From Chloroflexota bacterium (GTDB lineage: Bacteria; Chloroflexota; Anaerolineae; Anaerolineales; Villigracilaceae), in the NCBI GenBank assembly GCA_016191845.1, contig JACPVF010000003.1, positions 248,001 through 312,000 on the forward strand: a DNA stretch of 64,000 nt. Reading direction: 5' to 3'. The notes below the pieces were generated by a model. It saw only the letters and a program-made list of their open reading frames with translations, did no database searches and was not told the DNA's origin. Made by a program: the position numbers and the translations under genes. This document shows, piece by piece, positions 53,474-62,429 of this stretch (its first letter is position 1; each line of letters opens with the position of its first letter).

Positions 53474-55015
53474 ATGAACCAACAAACTGTACAAACCGCT
53501 TTGAAACTCTTTTTACTGACTATTTTCGCGCTCACTTCAAGTTGCGCGCCGTTGACGGCTGTCCCGTCCCCGACTGCCACGCCCGCGCCATCCCAAACGC
53601 CAACTGCGACGGTGACGCCAAGTCCAACCAATACGCCAGAGCCGGTCTATCCCAAGGGAACGTTGGTTTATTTAACGTCAGGGAAGATAACTACGCTCAA
53701 TCTTCAAAGTCAAGAAGCAAAAACCATTTTCACGACTCATGCATTAAATAGTACTTTTGTAGTTGGCAATAGTATTTATATTGCTAGCTTTACAAATTAT
53801 CCTACACATCATTCTGAAATGATAAAGACAAATTTAGATGGTACTAATATTGAACAACTTCTGCCTTCAAATAATAAATACTGGTCGCTTGATTGTGGTG
53901 GAATGTTACGGCCCAACAGTGGAATGTTATCGCCCAACAAAAAGTTTCTGCTCTGCTATTATGGAGATAATAATGCTGGATCAATACTTGTGATTGATAC
54001 AGAAACTAAGTCGATTCGACCAATACAAGCGCAAGACAATCACTCATTTCAAACTATTTCCTGGTCGTCCAATAGTCAAAAAGTATATTTATTAGACACT
54101 GTGAAGGTATTGGAAGTAATGGGGGTTCCTGTAGTTGGGATACACGATAAAGGCCGTTTACTAGAATTTTCTCTGGAAACAAATAAATTATCGGAACTTT
54201 TACCTGAGATTTCCAATCCTGACGTTCGCTGGAGTGACCAGGACCAAATTGCTGGATGGTCCCCTAATGGAATTAACCTACTGATCAATTTAGCTTGTGA
54301 TTCAAAATCAGTAGACATTATTGATCACCCATATATTTTTAATACTGATGATAAAACCACTACGCCTATTAAAGTTGATGGCTGTATTTCTAGATTTGAA
54401 TGGTCTCCAGACAGCACGAAAATAGCTCTTACAATATTCGACAAGAATGCACATAGCGATTTGTTTATTTATGACATCGCTAGCCAAAATCTGCTGAAAA
54501 TCCCCGTGAATGGTCAACAAGTATTCTCTTTTGCTTGGTCACCAAATCAGAAATATATTTTGTTTTCTATATGGACTTTTCAAGATAATCGAAATGGGGT
54601 CTACTTGTTGAATGTATCTGACGGCAGTGCTGTTCAAGTAATGCCTAATGCAAAATATTCTTACTCTTATCAAGCTAACGACTTTATTTGGTCCCCAACT
54701 GGGGATATGGTGCTTTTTATGCAGGGAAAACAAGAACTAGATGGGCAAGAATTATATCTATTAAATGCAGACACAAAATCAATTACTCTTGTTGAAAGGC
54801 AATTTATGGGTGCCTGGTATTTTCATCAAATGTGGTCGCCCGATGGAAATTATTTTATCTTCGTAGGTGGCGGCCCAACCAGAATTTTCAAAATTCAGAA
54901 TGCGTACAGTGGTGAGCAAATAGAAGTTAAAGTTCCAGATGAAATTGACGCTTTTGCACCTGACATTTACTGGATCATCAACAATTCCGTTTATAGCTCT
55001 GGAGGACCTAATTAA
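53474..55015 (+). CDS. AT-rich TolB-like beta-propeller lipoprotein
   Basis: 513 residues from ATG 53474 with GGAGGC upstream. Lipobox SSCA, then a TPAPSQTPTATVTPSPTNTPEP linker. Blades repeat the WSPN/WSPDS motif (GWSPNGINLL, EWSPDSTKIAL, AWSPNQKYILF, IWSPTGDMVLF, MWSPDGNYFIF). From about 53,690 the base composition drops sharply and codons become A/T-ended, unlike the GC-rich neighbours and unlike its own signal/linker region. This suggests recent acquisition, and it separates metH from the riboswitch-proximal genes. Confidence 0.85.
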   Translation: MNQQTVQTALKLFLLTIFALTSSCAPLTAVPSPTATPAPSQTPTATVTPSPTNTPEPVYPKGTLVYLTSGKITTLNLQSQEAKTIFTTHALNSTFVVGNSIYIASFTNYPTHHSEMIKTNLDGTNIEQLLPSNNKYWSLDCGGMLRPNSGMLSPNKKFLLCYYGDNNAGSILVIDTETKSIRPIQAQDNHSFQTISWSSNSQKVYLLDTVKVLEVMGVPVVGIHDKGRLLEFSLETNKLSELLPEISNPDVRWSDQDQIAGWSPNGINLLINLACDSKSVDIIDHPYIFNTDDKTTTPIKVDGCISRFEWSPDSTKIALTIFDKNAHSDLFIYDIASQNLLKIPVNGQQVFSFAWSPNQKYILFSIWTFQDNRNGVYLLNVSDGSAVQVMPNAKYSYSYQANDFIWSPTGDMVLFMQGKQELDGQELYLLNADTKSITLVERQFMGAWYFHQMWSPDGNYFIFVGGGPTRIFKIQNAYSGEQIEVKVPDEIDAFAPDIYWIINNSVYSSGGPN

Positions 55016-55016
55016 A

Positions 55017-58000
55017 ATGACCCAACGTATATACACCAACCGCCGCTACCTCGACGCCCTCGAAACAAAAGTGCTCGTCTTCGACGGCGCGATGGGCACC
55101 AGCCTGCAAAACCAACATCTCACTGCCGAGCATTTCGGCGGCGAACAGTATAACGGATGCAATGACTTCCTCGTCATTTCGCATCCCGAAGCCGTGGAGA
55201 AGGTCCACCGCTCCTTCCTCGAAGTCGGCGTGGACGTGCTCGAAACCGACACCTTCCGCTCCAACCGCATCACGATGGCGGAATACAAATTACAGGACCG
55301 CGTGCTGGAGATCAACGAGACCGCCGCGCGTCTGGCCCGCAAAGTCGCCGATGAATTCGCCCAAAAAACGGGCCAACCCCGTTTCGTGGCTGGTTCCATC
55401 GGCCCCTCGGGCAAGCTGCCCTCCGCCAACGACCCGCAACTGTCGGACGTCACCTTCGACGATCTCATGGACGTCTTCCGCGAGCAGGCCGTCGGCCTGA
55501 TCCACGGCGGCGTGGATTTGCTGCTGATCGAGACCTCGCAGGATATCCTCGAGGTCAAGGCTGCCATCACGGGCATCCACCAGGCTTTCGCAGAGACGGG
55601 CCAGTCGCTGCCGATCCAGGCCCAGGTCACGCTCGATACCACGGGCCGCATGCTGCTCGGCACCGACATCAACGCCTCGCTGGCCATCCTCGAAGGGCTG
55701 GGCATCGACGTCATCGGCCTGAACTGCTCCACGGGTCCCGAACACATGCGCGAGCCCATCCGCATCCTCGGCGAGAATTCCACGCTGCCCGTTTCGTGCA
55801 TCCCCAACGCGGGGCTGCCGCTCAACGTCGACGGGCAGGCGGTTTATCCGCTCGAGCCTGAGCCGTTCGCCAACGACCTGTTCGAGTTCGTGACCAAGCA
55901 CAATATCTCGGTCGTGGGCGGATGTTGCGGGACGACTCCCGAGCACCTGCGACGTCTGGTCGAGAAGCTGGATTCCCACCCCCACCCCGCCCGCCCAACC
56001 CAATCGGAGCCGAAGCTGGCTTCCGCCATGTCGGCCATCGCCATGCGACAGGATCCGCCGCCCACCCTGCTCGGCGAGCGTTGCAACGCGCAGGGCTCGC
56101 GCAAGTTCAAGCGCCTGCTGCTGTCCGAAGACTATGACGGCATCCTCGAAGTGGCCCGCGAACAGGTCGAGTTCGGCGCACACGCGCTCGACATCTCCTG
56201 CGCCGTCACCGAACGTCCCGATGAGGTCGAGCTGATGCGCAAGGTCGTCAAGAAGCTCGAAATGGGCGTGGACGTCCCGCTGGTAATCGACACCACCGAG
56301 TTGGACGTGCTCGAAGTCGCGCTCAAGACCGCCCCTGGGCGCTGTCTCATCAACTCCACGCACCTCGAAGCAGGCCGCACCAAAGCGGACAAGGTCTTCA
56401 AGCTGGCCAAGGAACACAACGCCGCCGTCATCGTGCTGACCATCGACGAGCAGGGCATGGCCAAGACCCGCGAACGCAAACTCGAGGTCGCCAAACGCAT
56501 TTACGACATCGCCGTCAACGAGCATGGACTCAAGCCCGAAGATTTGGTCTACGATACGCTGACCTTCACACTCGCCACGGGCGATGCGGAGTTCGTCAAC
56601 TCGGCCATCGAGACCATCGAAGGCATCCGCCTCATCAAGCAGAACCTGCCCGGTGTGATGGCCTCGTTGGGCGTCAGCAACCTGTCCTTCGGTCTGGCCC
56701 AGCATGCCCGTCCCGTGCTGAACTCGATCATGCTTCATCATTGTGTGCAGGCCGGCCTCGACATGGCCATCATCAACCCTGCCCACGTCACCGCCTACGC
56801 CGACATCCCCGCCAACGAAAAAGAACTAGCCGAAGACCTGATCTTCAACCGCCGCCCCGACGCTCTGCAGCGTTACATCGAATTCTACGAAAAGGTCACG
56901 CCCACCGAACAGGCCGCAGCCGCCGATCCGACCGCCGACATGACCCCGGAGCAGCGCCTGCACTGGAGCATCGTCCACCGCCACAAGGAAGGCGTGGAAG
57001 CGGATATTGATGAGATCATCAATCGCGGCGGCTTCCCAACAAAACATGAAACAGCCGTCCATACCCTGAACAATGTTCTGCTGCCTGCCATGAAGGAAGT
57101 CGGCGACAAGTTCGGCGCGGGCGAGTTGATCCTGCCCTTCGTGCTGCAATCGGCCGAAGTGATGAAGAAGACCGTCGCGCATCTCGAGAACTATCTCGAA
57201 AAGATGGAAGGCGTCACCAAGGGCACGGTCGTGATCGCCACCGTCTACGGCGATGTGCACGACATCGGCAAGAATTTGGTCAAGACCATCCTGGCCAACA
57301 ACGGCTACACGGTCATCGACCTCGGCAAGCAGGTGCCTGCCGAGACCATCATCAGCAAGGCTGTGGAAGTCAACGCCACCGCCATCGGCCTGTCGGCGCT
57401 GCTGGTCAGCACCTCGAAGCAGATGCCGTTCATCGTCAATGAATTGCAACGCCGCAACCTGAAGTTCCCCGTGTTGGTCGGCGGCGCTGCCATCAACCGC
57501 CGCTTCGGACGCCGCATCCTGCAAACCGAGGATGGCAACTTCTACGAGTCAGGTGTCTTCTATTGTAAGGATGCCTTCGAAGGCCTCGAAACGATGGACG
57601 CCATTATCAACCCCGAGAAGCGCCCCGAATTTCTGGCGAAGACCCGCCGTGAATCCGAGATGGAATTGGGCCGCGCCTCGCAGACACCCGAGCATCGCAA
57701 GACGGCGGGCACGCGTTCGAACATCGTGCCCGACCCGATCACGCGGCCCGTCAAGTGGGGTCCACGCGTGGTCAAGGATATGCCGCTCGAACTGGTGCTC
57801 AAGCATCTCAACATCAACGAGCTATATCGTCTCTCGTGGGGCGCCAAGAATGCGCACGGCCCCGAATGGGAAAAACTCCGGAAGGAGTTCGCCGCCCGCC
57901 TCGACCAGATGACCCGTGCAGCCCTGCGCGATGGTTGGCTCAAGCCACAGGCTGTGTACGGATTCTTCCCCTGCCAGTCCGAAGGCGACGACCTGATCAT

Positions 58001-58526
58001 TTACAATCCCGCCACGCTCGACAACTCGCCCGAGGCCCTGACCCGCTTCGCCTTCCCGCGCCAGCCCTATGACGATCACCTGGCCCTGTCCGATTACTTC
58101 GCCTCGGTCGAATCGGGCAAGATGGATGTGGTCGCCTTCCAGGTCGTGACCGTGGGCCAGGAAGCCACCGAACGCTTTGACCGTCTACAAGCGGCAGGCG
58201 ATTACTCCGAGGGCTACTTCACCCACGGGCTGGCCGTCCAAACCGCGGAAGCCACCGCCGACTACCTGCACGAACACATCCGCCGCGAGTTGGGACTCGC
58301 CGCCGAGCAGGGCAAACGCTACTCGTGGGGCTACCCCGCCATCCCCGAACTGGAAGACCATCAGAAGGTATTCGAGTTGCTGCCCGCGCGCCAGGAACTT
58401 GGCATGGATCTGACCTCCGCCTATCAATTGATGCCCGAGCAGTCCACCGCCGCGATCATCGTCCCGCACAAGGATGCAAAGTACTACAGCGTGGGCGAGA
58501 GCCGTGTCGAGCAACTGATGCGCTAA
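55017..58526 (+). CDS. metH: Cobalamin-dependent methionine synthase
   Basis: 1169 residues, near the usual length. Order: homocysteine-binding domain (VFDGAMGTSLQ; zinc cysteines in GLNCSTGP and GGCCGTTP), pterin-binding domain (about 345-620, GERCNAQGSRKFKRLL), B12 cap, B12 domain with GDVHDIGKNLV, and the activation domain (PQAVYGFFPC ... KRYSWGYPAIPELEDHQKVFELL). Catalyses methyl transfer from 5-methyl-THF to homocysteine. A GGAGG site lies 12 bases before the ATG. It is plausibly under the SAM riboswitch at 52400, although three genes intervene. Confidence 0.96.
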   Translation: MTQRIYTNRRYLDALETKVLVFDGAMGTSLQNQHLTAEHFGGEQYNGCNDFLVISHPEAVEKVHRSFLEVGVDVLETDTFRSNRITMAEYKLQDRVLEINETAARLARKVADEFAQKTGQPRFVAGSIGPSGKLPSANDPQLSDVTFDDLMDVFREQAVGLIHGGVDLLLIETSQDILEVKAAITGIHQAFAETGQSLPIQAQVTLDTTGRMLLGTDINASLAILEGLGIDVIGLNCSTGPEHMREPIRILGENSTLPVSCIPNAGLPLNVDGQAVYPLEPEPFANDLFEFVTKHNISVVGGCCGTTPEHLRRLVEKLDSHPHPARPTQSEPKLASAMSAIAMRQDPPPTLLGERCNAQGSRKFKRLLLSEDYDGILEVAREQVEFGAHALDISCAVTERPDEVELMRKVVKKLEMGVDVPLVIDTTELDVLEVALKTAPGRCLINSTHLEAGRTKADKVFKLAKEHNAAVIVLTIDEQGMAKTRERKLEVAKRIYDIAVNEHGLKPEDLVYDTLTFTLATGDAEFVNSAIETIEGIRLIKQNLPGVMASLGVSNLSFGLAQHARPVLNSIMLHHCVQAGLDMAIINPAHVTAYADIPANEKELAEDLIFNRRPDALQRYIEFYEKVTPTEQAAAADPTADMTPEQRLHWSIVHRHKEGVEADIDEIINRGGFPTKHETAVHTLNNVLLPAMKEVGDKFGAGELILPFVLQSAEVMKKTVAHLENYLEKMEGVTKGTVVIATVYGDVHDIGKNLVKTILANNGYTVIDLGKQVPAETIISKAVEVNATAIGLSALLVSTSKQMPFIVNELQRRNLKFPVLVGGAAINRRFGRRILQTEDGNFYESGVFYCKDAFEGLETMDAIINPEKRPEFLAKTRRESEMELGRASQTPEHRKTAGTRSNIVPDPITRPVKWGPRVVKDMPLELVLKHLNINELYRLSWGAKNAHGPEWEKLRKEFAARLDQMTRAALRDGWLKPQAVYGFFPCQSEGDDLIIYNPATLDNSPEALTRFAFPRQPYDDHLALSDYFASVESGKMDVVAFQVVTVGQEATERFDRLQAAGDYSEGYFTHGLAVQTAEATADYLHEHIRRELGLAAEQGKRYSWGYPAIPELEDHQKVFELLPARQELGMDLTSAYQLMPEQSTAAIIVPHKDAKYYSVGESRVEQLMR

Positions 58527-58540
58527 CCGCCAACAACAAC

Positions 58541-58570
58541 AAAAACGCTGGCCGCGCGGTCAGCGTTTTT
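58541..58570 (+). terminator. Terminator after metH
   Basis: A stem of 13 bp including one G-T pair (AAAAACGCTGGCC / GGTCAGCGTTTTT) with a GCGC loop, followed by GTTTTG. Confidence 0.87.
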
Positions 58571-58573
58571 GTT

Positions 58574-58603
58574 TTGCACACAGTCCGCATTCCCTTGTAT
58601 ACT
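58574..58603 (+). promoter_or_regulatory. Promoter of the GT39-like gene
   Basis: TTGCAC (58574-58579), 18-bp spacer, TATACT (58598-58603). The ATG follows ten bases after the -10, giving almost no leader. Confidence 0.5.
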
Positions 58604-58613
58604 TGCGCACAGC

Positions 58614-60395
58614 ATGACGAAATATGCCAAACCCGCCGTTTTTGTTCTCATCGCCCTGCTGGGCCTGCTGGTCACACGCCAGTTCGGCGAGTCATGGGAT
58701 GAACTCAAGTTCTACAAGTACGCCGACAGCGCGCTCGAAGCCTATCAGACCTGGCCGACCACGGGCGCGATTCCGCTAACGGGCAACACCTACGACAACT
58801 ATGGTCCCGCCTACGTGATGGCGGTAGCATTGGGCGCGCGCGCGTTACAACCCCTCCTCGGCTGGAGCATCTCCGACCTGCGGCATCTGTTGTACTTCTT
58901 CACCTATCTGGCGGGCATCTGGGCCTTTCACGAGTTGGGCAAACGCTGGCTGAGTCCCATGGCGGCGCTCGGCGCGACTCTGCTGTTCGCCACGCAACCG
59001 CTTTTCGTCGGTCACGCCTTCATCAGCCCGAAGGATATTCCCTTTCTTGCGTTCTTTCTTCTCTCTTTAAACTTTGGATTGAGACTCTTCGACACGCTCG
59101 AACCGATTCCGCTAAGCGGACTCTCCCCCCGCTCCAGGCGGATTCTGCTGACTCTCACCGCCCTGTGGCTTGTCTCCGTCATCGGGCTGATCGCCGCCAC
59201 CGACGCCATCCACGCGTTGCTGACGAATATGGTACAGGCCGCTGCAGCAGGCGAAACCAACCTCATCGCACGTATCGCCTCGGATATTCATACCGCCGAC
59301 CCGCAAATCTACATTCAGAAATTTTTCGGTCTATTCGTTCAACTCCGCGCTGCTTACGTTATTCTTTCCACTATTCTCATCGCGTTCCTTTATCGCAGAC
59401 TCCTCCCCGCCGCTTTCCACTTTCTGCTCACCATCGCTCCCGCAGCCATTCTCCTCGGCCTCACCATCTGCATCCGCATCCTCGGTCCGCTGGCGGGACT
59501 GCTCGTGGCGTTATACGCGTTCCATAAAAAAGGCAAACAAGCCATCACGCCGCTGATCGTCTATGCACTCATCGCGCTGGCCGCCATGTACGCGACCTGG
59601 CCGTACCTGTGGCCGAATCCGCTGGGACATTTGGTCGAGAGCGTGGTGGTGATGGCGAAATATCCCTGGCAGGGACAGGTGCTCTTCAACGGCGCGCTCT
59701 ACGCCTCGACCGAGCTTCCACGTTCGTATCTGCCCGTGCTGCTGGGCATTCAATTGACAGAACCTGTCTGGGCCCTGTTCTTCGTCGGGCTGGCGGTGGC
59801 AATCGTCGGCCTCCGAGAGAAACGGGACCTGCTCATCCTGACGTTGATCTGGTTCATCCTGCCCACGCTGGGATTCATCGTCGCACGTTCGCCGCTGTAT
59901 GATAACTTCCGTCAGGTGTTCTTCATCCTGCCGCCTGTCTTCTGGATGGCGGGCGTCGCGTTCGAGAGGATCAAGAAGCCTGCGCTGCAGATCACGTTGA
60001 TCGTGTTGTGCGTGCTGCCTGGCGTGGTCGATGGACTACGTCTGCACCCGTACGAATATATTTATTACAACCGCTTCATCGGCGGCGTGGACGGCGCCTT
60101 CCGCAAGTTTGAGTTGGATTACTGGGGCACGTCGTATCGCGAGGCGTCGGAGTGGTTGAACGAGAACGCGCCCGCTGGCTCGGTCCTCTGGGTCGACGGC
60201 CCTGCGCATCTGATGTTCTACCTGCGGCCCGATTTCAAAATGTATTCGGCCTACGAAGCCGAGCGCGCGGACCATTACGATTACGTGGTCTCGACCAGCC
60301 GCTACAATCTGGACCAGACCTCCTTCCCTGAGGCGAAGGTCGTCCACGAGATCACGCGCGATGGCGCCGTGTTGACCGTGATCAAACAGCCATAA
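58614..60395 (+). CDS. GT39-like membrane glycosyltransferase
   Basis: 593 residues from ATG 58614. About ten or eleven hydrophobic segments are followed by a C-terminal soluble part (about 485-593). The first external loop has the acidic pair in FGESWDELKFYKY, typical of the PMT/ArnT (GT39/GT83) superfamily. FISPKDIPFLAFFLLSLNFGLR is another family-like stretch. Likely transfers a sugar from a polyprenyl phosphate donor to protein or lipid outside the membrane. Target unknown. Confidence 0.82.
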   Translation: MTKYAKPAVFVLIALLGLLVTRQFGESWDELKFYKYADSALEAYQTWPTTGAIPLTGNTYDNYGPAYVMAVALGARALQPLLGWSISDLRHLLYFFTYLAGIWAFHELGKRWLSPMAALGATLLFATQPLFVGHAFISPKDIPFLAFFLLSLNFGLRLFDTLEPIPLSGLSPRSRRILLTLTALWLVSVIGLIAATDAIHALLTNMVQAAAAGETNLIARIASDIHTADPQIYIQKFFGLFVQLRAAYVILSTILIAFLYRRLLPAAFHFLLTIAPAAILLGLTICIRILGPLAGLLVALYAFHKKGKQAITPLIVYALIALAAMYATWPYLWPNPLGHLVESVVVMAKYPWQGQVLFNGALYASTELPRSYLPVLLGIQLTEPVWALFFVGLAVAIVGLREKRDLLILTLIWFILPTLGFIVARSPLYDNFRQVFFILPPVFWMAGVAFERIKKPALQITLIVLCVLPGVVDGLRLHPYEYIYYNRFIGGVDGAFRKFELDYWGTSYREASEWLNENAPAGSVLWVDGPAHLMFYLRPDFKMYSAYEAERADHYDYVVSTSRYNLDQTSFPEAKVVHEITRDGAVLTVIKQP

Positions 60396-60430
60396 CACGC
60401 GACTTTCAAGTCGCATTTATCGAGGAAGAA

Positions 60431-62290
60431 ATGAACCCAAATTTTTTAGAGTTGCTTGAGACCTGCACCGTTCTGGCCGATGGGGCAATGGGCACCATGC
60501 TGCATGGACGGGGCGTGGGCTTTGACAAATGCTTCGACGAACTCAACCTGACCAACCCCGCCGCCGTGGCAGACATCCATCGCGAATACATCGAGGCGGG
60601 CGCGCAACTGGTCATCACCAACACCTTTGGCAGCAATCGCTTCAAGCTGGAAAAGCACGGCCTGGCCTCAAAGGTGGCCGAGATCAACCACGCTGGCGTG
60701 GAACTGGCACGCCGCGCCGTGAGCGCCACGTTCAAGGATGTGCTGGTGGCGGGCGACGTGGGCCCGCTCGGAGTGCGCATCGCGCCGTTCGGACGGGTCC
60801 AACCCGAGGTGGCGCGGGCTGCGTTCGCGGAGCAGATCAGCGCGTTGTGCGAAGCGGGCGCGGACCTGATCGTCATCGAGACCATAAGCGACCTGTACGA
60901 GATCAAGGAAGCCATCCACGCCGCCAAAGCGGTAGGGGCGACTCAAGAGTCGCCCCTACCCGTCGTGGCCTCGGTCACCTTCACGCGCGATGACCGCACC
61001 CTGCTGGGCGATGATCCCGCCAAGGTGGCGCGCACCCTGGCCGAGGCCAATGCCGACGTGATCGGCGTCAACTGCTCGGGCGGACCCGCCCAACTGCTGC
61101 GCATCCTCAAGCAGATGCGCACCGCCGCGCCCGACCGTCGGCTGTGGGTCAAGCCCAACGCGGGTTGGCCCGAGCAGGTCGGAGGGCGCATCATGTATCC
61201 CGCCGACCCTGAGTACTTCGGCGAGTACGCGTTATCCTTCCGCGAGGCAGGCGCGAACGTGGTGGGCGGATGCTGCGGCACGACGCCCCAGCATATCGCC
61301 GCCATGCGCCGCGCATTGGACTCTGTCTCCGCTTCCGCCAGCCCAACCGTCAGCCTGCTCCCGCTCGAAGAGGAGACTCTCGAACCCGCGCAGCAATCCA
61401 CCCAACTGGCGCAAAAGCTCGCGGACGGGAAGTTCGCCATCTGCGTCGAAATGGACCCACCGCGCGGACTCTCGACTCACAAGCTGCTGGCGGGAGCCTC
61501 GCTGCTGCACGACGCGGGCGCAGACGTGATCAACGTGGCCGACAGCCCGATGGCACGTATGCGCATGTCGGCCTGGGCCGTTTGTGACCTGGTCCAGCGC
61601 AAGGTCGGCGTGGAGACCACGCTGCACTTCCCCACACGTGGACGCAATCTGCTGCGCGTGCAGGGCGACCTGCTGGCCGCGCACGCGCTCGGCATCCGCA
61701 ACGTGTTCGTGGTGATGGGCGACCCCACCGCCATCGGCGATTACCCCGAAGCGATGGACAACTACGACCTGGTGCCCTCGGGCCTGATCAAGCTCATCAA
61801 ACAGGGCTTCAACGAAGGCGTGGACCACTCGGGCACAAGCATCGGCCAGCCGACCAATTTCTTCGTCGGCGCGGCGCTCAACCTGTGCCCGCCCAACCTC
61901 GAAACCGAGATCAAGAACCTGCGACGCAAGGTCAACGCTGGCGTGGACTTCTTCCTGACCCAGCCCACCTATCATCCCGAGGACGGACCGAAATTCCTCG
62001 CAGCCTACGAGGCTCAACACGGCAAACTGACCCAGCCGATCCTGGCGGGCATCCTGCCGCTGGTCAGCGTGCGGCACGCTAACTTCCTCAACCACGAAGT
62101 ACCTGGCATCGCCATCCCTGCCCAGTCGATCCAGCGCATGGAAGCGGCAGGCGAGAACGCATCCAGCGCAGGCGTGGACCTATCCGTGGAGTTGATCAAC
62201 AGTCTGAAGAGTTGGGCGAACGGTATTTACATCATGCCGCAGTTCAATCGATTTGATCTGGTAGCGGAGATCATCGAAGCCGTAAAATAA
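60431..62290 (+). CDS. Bifunctional homocysteine S-methyltransferase / methylenetetrahydrofolate reductase
   Basis: 619 residues. N-terminal Hcy-binding domain (LADGAMGTMLHGRG; zinc cysteines in GVNCSGGP and GGCCGTTP). The C-terminal MTHFR domain runs from about 325 (FAICVEMDPPRG...) through FVVMGDPTAIGDYP, PTNFFVGAALN, and DFFLTQPTYHPE. It makes 5-methyl-THF (FAD, NAD(P)H) and methylates homocysteine. Around residues 167-176 it has VGATQESPLP, encoded by a perfect 30-bp palindrome (60931-60960), just before the VVASVTF strand. Confidence 0.93.
   Translation: MNPNFLELLETCTVLADGAMGTMLHGRGVGFDKCFDELNLTNPAAVADIHREYIEAGAQLVITNTFGSNRFKLEKHGLASKVAEINHAGVELARRAVSATFKDVLVAGDVGPLGVRIAPFGRVQPEVARAAFAEQISALCEAGADLIVIETISDLYEIKEAIHAAKAVGATQESPLPVVASVTFTRDDRTLLGDDPAKVARTLAEANADVIGVNCSGGPAQLLRILKQMRTAAPDRRLWVKPNAGWPEQVGGRIMYPADPEYFGEYALSFREAGANVVGGCCGTTPQHIAAMRRALDSVSASASPTVSLLPLEEETLEPAQQSTQLAQKLADGKFAICVEMDPPRGLSTHKLLAGASLLHDAGADVINVADSPMARMRMSAWAVCDLVQRKVGVETTLHFPTRGRNLLRVQGDLLAAHALGIRNVFVVMGDPTAIGDYPEAMDNYDLVPSGLIKLIKQGFNEGVDHSGTSIGQPTNFFVGAALNLCPPNLETEIKNLRRKVNAGVDFFLTQPTYHPEDGPKFLAAYEAQHGKLTQPILAGILPLVSVRHANFLNHEVPGIAIPAQSIQRMEAAGENASSAGVDLSVELINSLKSWANGIYIMPQFNRFDLVAEIIEAVK
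60931..60960. repeat. 30-bp perfect palindrome inserted in frame in the Hcy-methyltransferase/MTHFR gene
   Basis: Arms GGTAGGGGCGACTC and GAGTCGCCCCTACC with a 2-base loop. It is exactly 30 bp, so the frame is kept. It belongs to a class of GTAGGGGCGA palindromes I recall as common dispersed repeats. Confidence 0.85.
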
Positions 62291-62291
62291 A

Positions 62292-62356
62292 ACCGCAGAG
62301 CCGCTGAGAACGCAGAGAAATTCTAAAAAACTCTGTAACCTTTGCGCCTCTGCGGT
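62292..62356. repeat. Dispersed inverted repeat (ACCGCAGAG type)
   Basis: 65 bp between ACCGCAGAG (62292-62300) and its exact complement CTCTGCGGT (62348-62356). The inner part has further CGCAGAG/CTCTG pairings. Intergenic, between the MTHFR fusion and coaX; may also serve as a transcription barrier. Confidence 0.7.
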
Positions 62357-62417
62357 GAACATTGCCATCATTAGATAAGAAACCCTTAAGCCGCAAGTCC
62401 ACTTACAGGCGGGGCGT

Positions 62418-62429
62418 TATAATACGCGC
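62418..62429 (+). promoter_or_regulatory. Leaderless-type -10 element before coaX
   Basis: TATAAT (62418-62423) plus ACGCGC and the ATG at 62430. No ribosome site. Confidence 0.65.

Noticed and set aside
55290-56786. 498-codon frame antisense to metH
   Set aside because: Mirror of a high-GC gene; composition is typical of shadow frames.
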